Shown here: in pieces, positions 12,890 to 23,140 of the stretch | How positions within the stretch are numbered: the stretch's first letter is position 1 | Layout of the letters: each line of letters starts with the position of its first letter | Source of the DNA: Littorina saxatilis | Lineage: Eukaryota; Mollusca; Gastropoda; Littorinimorpha; Littorinidae | Assembly (NCBI RefSeq): GCF_037325665.1 | Contig: NC_090253.1 | Span: 35,433,975 to 35,497,974, forward strand | Reading direction: 5' to 3' | DNA length: 64,000 nucleotides | The notes under the pieces: model-generated | What the model saw: only the letters and a program-made list of their open reading frames with translations | Told to the model about the DNA's origin: nothing | Database searches by the model: none | Translations under genes and position numbers: made by a program

Positions 12890-12928
12890 TATTTACATAC
12901 TCACACATAACCAGCCACATATCTACAT
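12078..12928. mobile_element. Composite insertion into the LINE, including a non-autonomous GAGTCAC-type repeat
   Basis: The LINE frame breaks at GGAAAAT and resumes at the equivalent AAATTATG, so this whole segment is an insertion. It contains ATACAAGATACAAGATATTTATT-like sequence, then (12158-12718) a repeat opening ACAAGAAGAGCAAACGC. That repeat carries GACCTTGAAAAAGGTCAAAG, a CCGG-rich run near 12640 and the terminus CTCAAGTGACTCAA. A long CA microsatellite follows. The repeat is a diverged relative of those at 14121 and 18243. No protein coding capacity. Confidence 0.7.
12808..12890. repeat. (CA)n microsatellite
   Basis: Essentially uninterrupted CA run of about 80 bp. The Thr-His reading frame across it is spurious. 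Confidence 0.95.
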
Positions 12929-14120
12929 CATTTTCCAGTGTAAAACTCTTAATCTAGTCTCTTGTGTTGACTGATAGGCAACTATCCAAGATCGTTCATC
13001 AATTTCTACATTAAACTTTCTCTTCCAAAATCCTCCGGAACATGGTACATCTGTTTTCATATTAATAATCTCTTTCCTATATTCTCTGGCACTTAAGACA
13101 TTTTTGCCGTTAAACAGTGGTAAGGTAATACAAACATCATCAGTCATATTTACAACATTTTTCCTCATAAATAATGACACAGCAGCTTTTACAACATTAT
13201 ATTCAAGAATTCGGTTTGGCGAATATCCAATCAAATCACATATGTCTTGATATGATAATATGTCTCCCGAACGTACAATGTCAGTTAATACCAATACACC
13301 TCGTTGTATCCAACTTTCAAAAAATAAAACTTTGCCACTATACGTTATGCATGCATTATTCCATAGTAAAGTCGGCCCGACTGTCCCACGATCATAGTGG
13401 TTATTATCCAGCCAATATTTTAATACTGCTTTCCAAAAGTGTGATTTCACTAGGTCTAACCCTTTAAATCTTGCACTGTTTACATTCGATAAGAAACATT
13501 CAAAATGCTTTCCAAAACGCAAATACATCATCTTTGGAGTGAAACTCCAATTATCATTTTCATTTGATGTAGTCAGTTGTGAAACCCATTGTAATAAAAA
13601 AGAAATTTGCATTTGCCTAATATCGATCATTTTTAAACCACCTTTTTCAATTTCAAAACATAAAACGCTTCTTTTCACCTTTTCAAAGGCCTTCCGATTA
13701 CAATCTCTTTTTCGCCACAAAAATCTAAACAATAAGGTATTGACTTCATTCAAAACACAGTCAGGTAATACAAACGCTTGCATAATATACACAAATTGTG
13801 AAATTAAAAACGTTTTCACAATACATATTTTCCCTACAATGCTCAAATTTCGCTTCTCCCATGCACAAATCAATCGCTTAATATTCCTTATTCTTCCAGT
13901 CCAGTTATCTTCTACCAAAGAAGCACTCTTATCACTACAAAAATATACACCCAAAATCTTCAACTTTTTCTTCCAAACAAAATTATAAAATGTTTCATCA
14001 CAATGTTTTCTACTACCCAACCACATCGCCTCAGACTTTCTCTTATGTATCCTTAAGCCTGAAAAGCTAGAAAAGTCATTCATTATTTCAAGTGCATAAT
14101 ACATATCAATCTCATCCTTT

Positions 14121-14872
14121 AAACAAGAAGGGCAAAGCCCATACGACTCACATGCTTTACACATTTTTCCTACCAAAATACATGTGACCTTGACCCAAGG
14201 TCAAGGTCATCCAAGGTCATGCAACACAAAGCTGTTAATTCAAGACATAGGAAGTACAATGGTGCTTATTGGCTCTTTCTACCATGAGATATGGTCACTT
14301 TTAGTGGTTCACTACCTTATTTTGGTCACATTTCATAAGGGTCAAAGTGACCTTGACCTTGATCATATGTGACCAAATGTGTCTCATGATGAAAGCATAA
14401 CATGTGCCCCACATAATTTTTAAGTTTGAAACAGTTATCTTCCATAGTTCAGGGTCAAGGTCACTTCAAAATATGTATACAATCCAACTTTGAAGAGCTC
14501 CTGTGACCTTGACCTTGAAGCAAGGTAAACCAAACTGGTATCAAAAGATGGGGCTTACTTTGCCCTATATATCATATATAGGTGAGGTATTGAATCTCAA
14601 AAACTTCAGAGAAAATGGGAAAAATGTGAAAAATAGCTGTTTTTTAGGCAACATTTATGGCCCCTGCGACCTTGACCTTGAAGCAAGGTCAAGATGCTAT
14701 GTATGTTTTTTGGGGCCTTGTCATCATACACCATCTTGCCAAATTTGGTACTGATAGACTGAATAGTGTCCAAGAAATATCCAACGTTAAAGTTTTCCGG
14801 ACGTCCGGACGGACGGACGGACGGACGACTCGGGTGAGTACATAGACTCACTTTTGCTTCGCATGTGAGTCA
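14121..14872. mobile_element. Non-autonomous repeat with GACTCACATGC ends, copy in LINE
   Basis: Begins ACAAGAAGGGCAAAGCCC and ends TTCGCATGTGAGTCAAAA; subterminal GACTCACATGC and GCATGTGAGTC are exact inverted copies. Full of TGACCTTGACC motifs, and it carries a run of CGGA repeats near 14810. It sits inside the RT of the LINE between the YADD block and the next conserved block, flanked by A/T-rich target sequence. A second copy at 18243-19055 is very similar over its first half. Confidence 0.85.
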
Positions 14873-15604
14873 AAAAAGGGTGATATCGTCTGCATACAGA
14901 GCAATTTTAATAACAGTTGCAATATCAACATTGTTCCATAACGAGATTCCTTTAATACGTCTACACTGTCTTATTTTTGATGCCAACAATTCAATGGCCA
15001 GTACAAAGGCCAAACATGAAAACGGGCACCCTTGACGAATCCCGGCTTTCACATAAAAAAAATCAGACAACCATCCACAATACTGCACTGAGCTAACCGT
15101 GTCGTTCATTAACACAGTCACTCATTGAACAAATTCTGGCCCAAACCCGAATTTTTGAAAGGCTTTAATAATAAACTCTTTTGAAATACTATCGTACGCT
15201 TGAACACAGTCAATTGCGACCAACAGGCCAGGTAACCGCTGTGTATTTCACCACAACCCAACGCAAAGGAAACATGACACACTACTATTTGACATACCTT
15301 TTTGCATTCATTGAACTTTCCCCAATAAATTCGGCTCACATCAGTCGTACTAAAAGTTTGTCAAAACAGGACACACAGGCGATAACAAATACCCACCTGA
15401 ATGGTGGTTCGCAACCACACACTAACGACCGTCGAGGCACGTAATGAATTTTGCAATCTTCCGACCACTATTTTTCAAGTCGGTTACTCCCATTACTGCA
15501 ACCAATAACACAGCATGTTGACGTCATCGCTAATTTGGATGTAACGTGAGGTTTTTGTTATAACGTAGAGGAAAACACACCGTCCCGTTCAATTGCTTCC
15601 ATCA

Positions 15605-15910
15605 CGTTGAGCGCCTAGTGGTAAGGCGTCCGCCCCGTGATCGGGAGGTCGTGGGTTCGAACCCCGGCCGGGTCATACGTAAGACTTTAAAATTGGCAAT
15701 CTAGTGGCTGCTCCGCCTGGCGTCTGGCATTATGGGGTTAGTGCTAGGACTGGTTGGTCCGGTGTCAGAATAATGTGACTGGGTGAGACATGAAGCCTGT
15801 GCTGCGACTTCTGTCTTGTGTGTGGCGCACGTTAAATGTCAAAGCAGCACCGCCCTGATATGGCCCTTCGTGGTCGGCTGGGCGTTAAGCAAACAAACAA
15901 ACAAACAAAA
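15605..15910 (+). mobile_element. tRNA-derived SINE, copy 1
   Basis: The tRNA-like head has an A box (CCTAGTGGTAAGGCG) and a B box (GGTTCGAACCCCGG). The body follows (CCTGGCGTCTGGCATTATGG, GTGAGACATGAAGCC), and the tail ends GGCTGGGCGTTAAGC plus (AAAC)n. Near-identical full copy at 63114-63420 and a 3' tail fragment at 47251-47316. The head is not a functional tRNA gene: it runs straight into the SINE body. Confidence 0.9.
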
Positions 15911-17784
15911 ATCACGTTGAGCAGACGATGCAGCGGTTGCTCGACGAAATTTCTCGTCCAACCAGAATCGCTTTGGGTATCACGTGAGTTTTCCTTCTTT
16001 GTACCATGTAAGTGCCGAAAATGTTAACTGGTGTATAACATTAACATGCTTCCATTTGAAACTTCTCGGTCTTCATCGTGGATTGACGCCCTCCCAAAGT
16101 CTAATTGAAGTTACGTTTTGAGGGAGTATGTAAAGTTTCAAAGTTCCAGCTAAACAGCGTGGAAGAAATTATAGTTTTCTTCTCTTTTTTTTAAATTTTT
16201 TTATATTTTTTTTTTACCTAAACTGACATGACCACGCTGTGACCTTGAAATTTGACTATGATCAATCAGAATTTGGTAATGTGTTACTTCCTTACTAACT
16301 GCCCGTTATGCCGGTTGGCATGCTTGGCATGTAGGGCATCAACGAAGGACCTCCACTCCTGTCTGTCTCAGTCTAGATGGTACCCCACGTATAGTTCAGG
16401 GTCTTCAGTTCTTCAACTCATGTTCGCCGCCATTTCCGCCGCCTTCTCATGACGATGGTCTCCATGCTTTCTTGATTGCACTGGGCAAGTAACTATTGAT
16501 TTGAGATGGTGTTGGGCCAGAAGATCCGCAGGATATTCCGGAGGTTCTTTGTGTGAAAGGTTGACAACTTTGTCAAGTCGCTTTCCGTCATCCTCCAGCA
16601 TTCTGAGACGTAGAGTAGTGTGGAGAGGACACAGCACTACTACAATCTCAGCTTGGTGGTAGTGCTGTATTCGCAGGACCTCCATATGTTATGAAGCATT
16701 CTTATGATCTAGATGTCATAACCTGCTCCTCCATCGTGTCGTACAATGCTGCCAAGGTACGCGAAGGCCTCAGTTGTGGGCAGGTCTGTTCCGTCTTCTT
16801 GGATTGGAGAGGGGGTTGGGATGTTCAGTGTCATTACCTCTGTTTTCTTGTGGCTGATCTTCAGGCCTACTTCCCGAGCGAAGGTGCTGTCTTGTCTTGC
16901 ATGTGCTGGTGAGTGTGGGAGAGCAGTGCCAGGTCGTCTGCGAAGTCTAGGTCTTCCAGCGTAGAGAAGAGAGTCCATCTAATGCCTCTCGGTAGGTCTT
17001 CTGTTTTTAGCCGCATGACCCATGCAGTCGATGACCAAGTTGAAAAGTAGAGCTGACATCACGCATCCTTGCCTCACTCCTGTCTTCATATCAAAATACT
17101 GGTCGCTGTTTCCTACTTGGCATGTGAAGTTGTAAAAACTCTTGATCAGAAGGACAGTTTACGGTGGAATCCGATGGGCGCAAATTATTCGCCAAAGGCT
17201 GTTCCTGTGAATTCTGTCAAAGGGCTTTTCAAAGTCGACAAAGTTGATGTACAGCTGTCTCTGCCACTCTGTGCACTGCTCGATGATGTTGCGCAGGGCA
17301 CATTATTTGGTAAGCACAACTTCTTCCCTTCCCAAAACCGGTCTGTTCGTTCCTGAGCTGTTTATCCACTGCATCTGAGATTCGCTGTAGGATAATCCTT
17401 GCGAAGATTTTGCTTGGAATTGACAAAAGGGTGTTTCTGCGCCAGTTGTTACAGTTGCTCAGGGTGCCCTTCTTTGGAACCTTATCGCAATGACACCCTT
17501 CGTCCAATCCTCTGGTATCTTCTTATGTTTCCATATGGCTGCAAAGAGTGGTTGTAGAACGTTACTTGGCAGCAAGTTCTGGGTCTGCCTTGACAAGCTC
17601 GGCGCTGAGGGGCTTTTCCATTTTTGATGAATCTAGTTGCAGAAATGATTTCATCTCTCTCTGGTGGATCAATGTCGACATCAAGGTCAGTCTCTGCTTC
17701 GTGTATGTCAGCCTCAGTGCATCCTGAACTCAGGTCAAAATGAGTTCGGCTCATTCTCTCCCTGACCAGACGCGACAGTCCTAC

Positions 17785-19100
17785 GCGAATCTATCAAAAC
17801 TAGGAATACAGAGTTATCTCCCATATGTTTTTCGCGAGCACTGATCTAAATTTGAGATCAGTGTTCGCGAGACGAAAATGATTGCAGTTGGCCGACTTCG
17901 ACAGTGATCTCCGTTCTGTTCTTCACAGTTATGATAAAGACATCGTTCTAAGGTCAAAACAAGTGGAAATGTTGGGACTGCTGCCGGAAGGAGACCGTAA
18001 TATATGGTTGCATCACTACAGAAAAAATCGTCTGCTTCAGCGAACGCCGAAACCAAACGGTTGATTATCACGTGACACTTTTGCCATATTTAGAGTTGTT
18101 TGCACAGTAAATACAGCCGCGAAAAAAATAGCTCCCTTGAAACTGTCTTACAAATCAATTCCTTTGTAATTTAAAAATTACACAACACCATGAAAAATCA
18201 TTATCGACGATCGCGAATCTGCTTATATCAATAATACATTACAACAAGAAGGGCAAAGCCCATACGACTCACATGCTTGACCTTGACCTTTACAAATAAC
18301 TAAACCTAGCAATGACATCATACACTAAGAACTGCTTTACACATTTTTCCTACCAAAATACATGTGACCTTGACCCAAGGTCAAGGTCATCCAAGGTCAT
18401 GCAACACAAAGCTGTTAATTCAAGACATAGGAAGTACAATGGTGCTTATTGGCTCTTTCTACCATGAGATATGGTCACTTTTAGTGGTTCACTACCTTAT
18501 TTTGGTCACATTTCATAAGGGTCAAAGTGACCTTGACCTTGATCATATGTGACCAAATGTGTCTCATGATGAAAGCATAACATGTGCCCCACATAATTTT
18601 TAAGTTTGAAACAGTTATCTTCCATAGTTCAGGGTCAAGGTCACTTCAAAATATGTATACAATCCAACTTTAAAGGACCCTTGCGACCTTGACCTTGAAG
18701 CAAGGTCAACCAAACTGGTGTCCAAAGATAGGGCTTACATTGCCCTGTATAGCATACATAGCTAAGGTTGCCATTCTCGATAACTTCAGAAAAAAATGCG
18801 AAAATGTGAAAAATAGTCGTTTTTAAGACAACAATTACGGCCCCTGTGACCTTGAACTTAAAGTGAGGTCAAATTGCCGCACATGTTTTATGAGATCTTG
18901 TAACCATACACCATCAGGCCACATCAGGTGTTGATAGACTTAATAGTGTCCAAGAAATATCCAACGTTAAAGTTTTCCGGACGGACGGACGGACGGACGG
19001 ACGGACGACTCGGGTGAGTACATAGACTCACTTTTGCTTCGCATGTGAGTCAAAAAGCTCTAAATATGTAAACAAATCGGTTTCCTTGCCAGACAAGGAA
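17785..19100. mobile_element. Insertion in LINE: hairpin segment plus GACTCACATGC repeat
   Basis: Interrupts the LINE between its connector and its RT. The proximal part (17815-18100) contains a hairpin of about 16 bp per arm (TCGCGAGCACTGATCT and its near complement, 17831-17872). It also has a fragment reading DIVLRSKQVEMLGLL that faintly resembles the start of a RecQ-type helicase; this is a weak match. The distal part is the repeat at 18243-19055. Confidence 0.6.
18243..19055. mobile_element. Non-autonomous repeat with GACTCACATGC ends, second copy
   Basis: Starts CAACAAGAAGGGCAAAGCCC and ends CTTCGCATGTGAGTCAAAA. Compared with 14121-14872 it has an extra segment of about 65 bp near its start. 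It then matches almost base for base for about 330 bp, before diverging in the second half and ending in the same CGGACGGACGG run. Confidence 0.85.
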
Positions 19101-19701
19101 ACTCAAGGCATCCTGTCAGGGAGAGAATGACCTGAGTTCAGGATGGCCTCAGTGGTGAAGTGTTCTGCCCAACGAGCTTCCTGTTCTACTTCTGATGTGT
19201 GAAGTCTGTGATCGGTGAATCAGTGGACCCTCGGCACTTGCCACAGACTGTCTTGGTGATCTTGTACACCTTCCCTTGATCCCCTTTTACTGGAAGGGCG
19301 CTGGTTTGGTTCTGAGCGACGCTTAGTTCTCGAGATAGGTGTGACCACATGACGTCATTTATACTTTCGTCATCGAAGATCTTTCGTATTTCAATACACC
19401 GATTAACAGTTCCGCGGCCATTTTAGATTCGCACATGTGCACATCTTTTTCTACGAGCACTTTTCCTTCTTCTTCCTCTTCCGGTTTTCTGTTTTTGAGA
19501 AAATGCGCATCCGCAGATCGTTTTTTCGAGAGTTTTTTCTTCTTCTTCCTGTTCTGGTTGATTTGAGAAAGCGTAGATTCAGTCGGCAGAAAGTGCAATT
19601 TTGTAGTCTTCCAGCCCTGAAGTTGCTTTTGAGCGTTCGAAGAAAGAGTGTAACGGTTCTAAGGATCACATCGGGCACACAAACACGCGATTTTCCTTTT
19701 T

Positions 19702-19765
19702 TACATTTAGTCAAGTTTTGACTAAATGTTTTAACATAGAGGGGGGAATCGAGACGAGGATCGTG

Positions 19766-19838
<73 letters not shown>

Positions 19839-20558
19839 TGTGTGTGTGTAGAGCGATTCAGACTAAACTACTGGGCCGATCTTTATGAAATTTGACATGA
19901 AAGTTCCTGGGTATGATATCCCCGGACGTTTTTTTCTTTTTTTCGATAAATACCTTTGATGACATCATATCCGGCTTTTTGTAAAAGTTGAGGTGGCACT
20001 GTCACACCCTCATTTTTCAATTAAATTGATTGAAATTTTGGCAAATCAATCTTCGACGAAGGCCGGGGTTTGGTATTGCATTTCAGCTTGGTGGCTTAAA
20101 AACTAATGAGTGAGTTTGGTCATTAAAAATCGGAAACTTCTAATTAAAATTATTTTTTTATTAAACGATCCAAAAACAATTTCATCTTATTCTTCGTCAT
20201 GTTCTGATTCCAAAAACATATACATATGTTATATTTGGATTAAAAACAAGCTCTGAAAATTAAAAATATAAAAATTATGATCAAAAATAAATTTCCGAAA
20301 TCATTCTAAAAACTATTTCATCTTATTCCTTGTCGGTTCCTGATTCCAAAAACATATAGATATGATATGTTTGGATTAAAAACACGCTCAGAAAGTTAAA
20401 ACGAAGAGAGGTACAGTAAAGCACAGCGCAATCGCTTCCGCGCCAAACAGGCTCGTCACTTTCACTGCCTTTTGCACTAGCAGCGGACTACGTTCAGTTT
20501 CATTCTGTGAGTTCCACAGCTTGACTAAATGTAGTAATTTCGCCTTACGCGACTTGTT
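19702..20558 (+). mobile_element. Non-autonomous repeat of about 860 bp (ACAAGTCGCG / TTTAGTCAAG family), copy A
   Basis: Opens ACATTTAGTCAAGTTTTGAC, carries a GT microsatellite (19768-19850) and GATCTTTATGAAATTTGACATG, and closes CGCCTTACGCGACTTGTT. Two inverted-orientation full copies lie at 31642-32494 and 47372-48232, and fragments lie at 63780-64000. No reading frame is conserved among the copies, so it is non-autonomous. It lies inside the 19345-21530 insertion of the LINE. Confidence 0.85.
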
Positions 20559-21530
20559 TCCCCTTTGATTTGAACGCGTGCGCAGATCGTTTTTTGCGAG
20601 TATGTTTGTACTTCTTCCTCTTCCGCTTTCCTTCTTCGTTCCATGTTAACGCCGAAACTGTTAACTGGTGTATCAGTGTCATTTCCCAGTTCTGTGTTCT
20701 GCGGTCGTTTTGACTGACTTGACAAGTTGAGAAAACCAATGACATTTCATTTTTGCGAAGCAACTGAATATGAAAAGAAAAGAAAGCGTGCAGAAGTATG
20801 TTTGGGTCCTGCAAGACTTTATGACCAACGATTTCTCCCTTGGAAGAAAAAGAAGATGTCTGCTTTTTGTCTGCTTTGAAGGTAGGGAGATTTTACAGCG
20901 CACACGGTAAATTGCAAGTCGTATTGGACAAGAATGTTGTTAAATTCTTCTTTCTTCGAAGTACCATAGATTTGTTCTTGGCCATATTTTCGAGCTGTGC
21001 ATTGTTATATTATGGGAAATACACGTTTGAACGCAAATTCGCAACGAAATTTTGATCATTTGCTCCGGAACTGCAACGTCGATTTGCCAAAACAAAAAAT
21101 TCTGGCTCAATATGCGGAAACATGCTGCAGATGCAGGACACGAAACAGAAGAAGCAGAGGATCACGCTGTCTTCGATGCGACGCCTATTTTCGCGAGAGC
21201 TTTACTGAAGCAGACGCAAGAAACGAAACAGACTATGAACGGAGGATATCTTCGATTCTACGCTTATGGGCAACACAACAGACGTCTACGACTATGGTGG
21301 TAATTTACTCATCTAGTGCCCTGGGTCGTTATGTATAAGGATGATTGCAGAATTGCTATGAGTGTGGTGTGTGTGTATTTGTATGTTACGTTCAGTGAAC
21401 TATATGTAAACAGTTAAGCTATGTTTTTTTCTCGTATTGTTTGGAATGAAGTGTGGGAGAAAGACGAACGCGTATGAAAAAAAGAGTATTAACTTATGAC
21501 TGTCTATAACTATTTTGAGTATTTAATTCC
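20559..21530. other. Rest of the insertion in the LINE, unidentified
   Basis: Contains a motif stretch (GCGCAGATCGTTTTTTGCGAG, CTTCTTCCTCTTCCG) repeated from 19505-19545. It also holds short open frames with no recognised product. Probably further non-autonomous repeat material. Confidence 0.4.
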
Positions 21531-22759
21531 TGACACCCGTTTATCTGCTCTTGCCTTCCGTTTCACTGTTTGGTCAGCTTCTCTATAGTTCTGTTTGCTC
21601 TGTTCCCTGACTTAGCCTCCATGACTCTTGTTCAAAACTCTCCTGTCTTCGATGGCTTGCCAGGTGGTTGCTGTTATCCAGTCCCTTTTCTTCTTTGCTT
21701 GGTTCAAAGACAGGCTTCGTTGGTCTGGTGGTAAGCTATTTTCACTTGCTCTCTGGTGTTGATTTCAATTAGCTGTGTGTCGTTCTCCAGGGCCTGGAAC
21801 CTATTCTGTAACTGAAGAACAAAAGCTCTCTTCTTACTGGGATCATGTATAGCTTCTCCACATCAAACAATTGGCGTTCTGTAACCTGATGATGGTTGTT
21901 GCTGACATCTGCTCCCCTCCAAACTCTTAACATCTTGGAGTGATCATCTCCAGGTGCTGTTGATCATCAGGTGGTCGACTTAGTTCTTGTCTCTTCCCTT
22001 GGGGGAACACAACGTCGGTTTGTGAATGTCAAGGTGTAGAAAGAGGGTCCCTCCAATGACGAGGTCATAGATGGTGCAAAACTCTAGCAGTTTCTCTCCG
22101 TTGTCATTCATGAGTTGTCGTTTTCAACTTTGGCATTCATGTCGCCCAAGTCGTGCATTGGCGTGTCTTCTAACTCAGCTTGCAACTAGAATGCATCCTC
22201 ATCTTTTTCATCGATGTCGTTTGTTGGGGCAAAACACTGGATGATGGTGGTGTTGATGTGCTTCCCCTTCAATCTTATCTTCAGGAGTCTGCTGTTGACA
22301 GGTTTCCACTCCATCAGACACTTCTCTGTCCCTTTATTCAGGATGATGGCTACCCCTTGATGATGTGAGTTGTCGTCTCTTCCTCAATGTCTCCCCTGTG
22401 ATAGTTTTGGGTCTTACTGATCCTGTCCATCTGCTCTCGCTAACCCCAAGGATGCGTAGATTGCAGCGCCCTATCTCTGATATAACTTGGGCCAGTTTTC
22501 CAATTTCATACATAGTGCACACGTTCCAAAATCCTATCCTGGTCTTGCATTTGCAGGACCAGTGGATTGCGCTTTGTCAGACCTCGACCCTTGGACCTGT
22601 TCGCCTTGGGTGGCCCTGCCAGGAGACGCAAACCCCCTGACCGCGTCAAGGTGGCAATTCATCGGGCACCCATTACAAGGAGTCAAGACATGTTGGTCAT
22701 GTGTTGAGGTCATCAAATCTAAGAAGCATGTGAAATTTAACAGCTCTATGTTCTAACCC

Positions 22760-23140
22760 CGACATAACCTGGACATTTGACGAGGTTTTATCAGACTTTA
22801 AGGCATGTATGTTAGGTCATCAAACCCTAGAGGTGTGTACACTTTCTAAGCTGTAGCTTCAAACATTTGTAGGACTTTGACATTTATTCCCATTTTGACC
22901 TGAATTCGACACAGCTGTGACCTTGACATTTCACGAAGATCAACCAGTTTTGCGTCATGTCTGGAAATAATTAAACCCTACAAGTGTGTACATTTTCAAA
23001 GCTTAATCTAGATTCCATAGCATCAAAGAAATGCTCAACGTTAAATTGTTCTTAGTTTTTGGGACAAAGGGCAGCCTTACACATACAGTGGTAATAACAA
23101 AGACCCTCCTGACAACTCAGGTGAGTCAAAAAGAACACCC
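22760..23140. mobile_element. Fragment of GAGTCA-type repeat abutting the acidic-protein gene
   Basis: Carries the family signatures TGACCTTGACATTTCACGAAG and AAATGCTCAACGTTAAA and ends in AGGTGAGTCAAAAAG near 23136. Only the 3' part of the family is present. It runs into the last codons of the minus-strand gene at 23126 and contains a candidate AATAAA signal (TTTATT on plus, near 22880) for that gene. Confidence 0.6.

Larger units (their letters stand above)
11680..15345 (-). mobile_element. L1/Tx1-like LINE, reverse transcriptase region, broken by two insertions
   Basis: Reading the minus strand, the RT palm appears at 15121-14870 with GIRQGCPFS and the catalytic motif YADD. After an inserted repeat (14872-14121), the RT thumb and C-terminal region continue at 14110-12930 (ILGVYF, then NWTGRIRNIKRLICAWEKRN). 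After a second insertion (about 12928-12078) comes a Cys/His zinc-finger-like C-terminus (CNYCCDVTDFIEHFFFEC, 12078-11680). A frameshift separates the piece at 15339-15118 from the palm. The endonuclease is absent, so the copy is 5'-truncated and dead. L1/Tx1 clade is inferred from these motifs. Confidence 0.8.
16270..22760 (-). mobile_element. LINE (endonuclease-reverse transcriptase type), split by two insertions
   Basis: Read on the minus strand, the apurinic-type endonuclease lies at about 22560-21870 (MYEIGKLAQVISEI, LRILGVSESRWTGS, TIIQCFAPTND). A linker runs to about 21530, then resumes at 19345-19105 (GKVYKITKTVCGKCRGS). The RT runs from 17755 to 16700 (KKGTLSNCNNWRRNTLLSIP, ARIILQRISDAVD) with a C-terminal part ending TTEAFAYLGSIVRHDGG. 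Many frameshifts and stops; a dead copy. Insertions occupy about 19345-21530 and 17785-19100. The family resembles RTE-like or related LINEs common in invertebrates; clade not certain. Confidence 0.8.

Noticed and set aside
15605-15680. tRNA gene at the SINE head (also at 63114, 61668 and 49190)
   Set aside because: A and B boxes are present but the heads run directly into SINE bodies with shared tails; no mature tRNA acceptor end.
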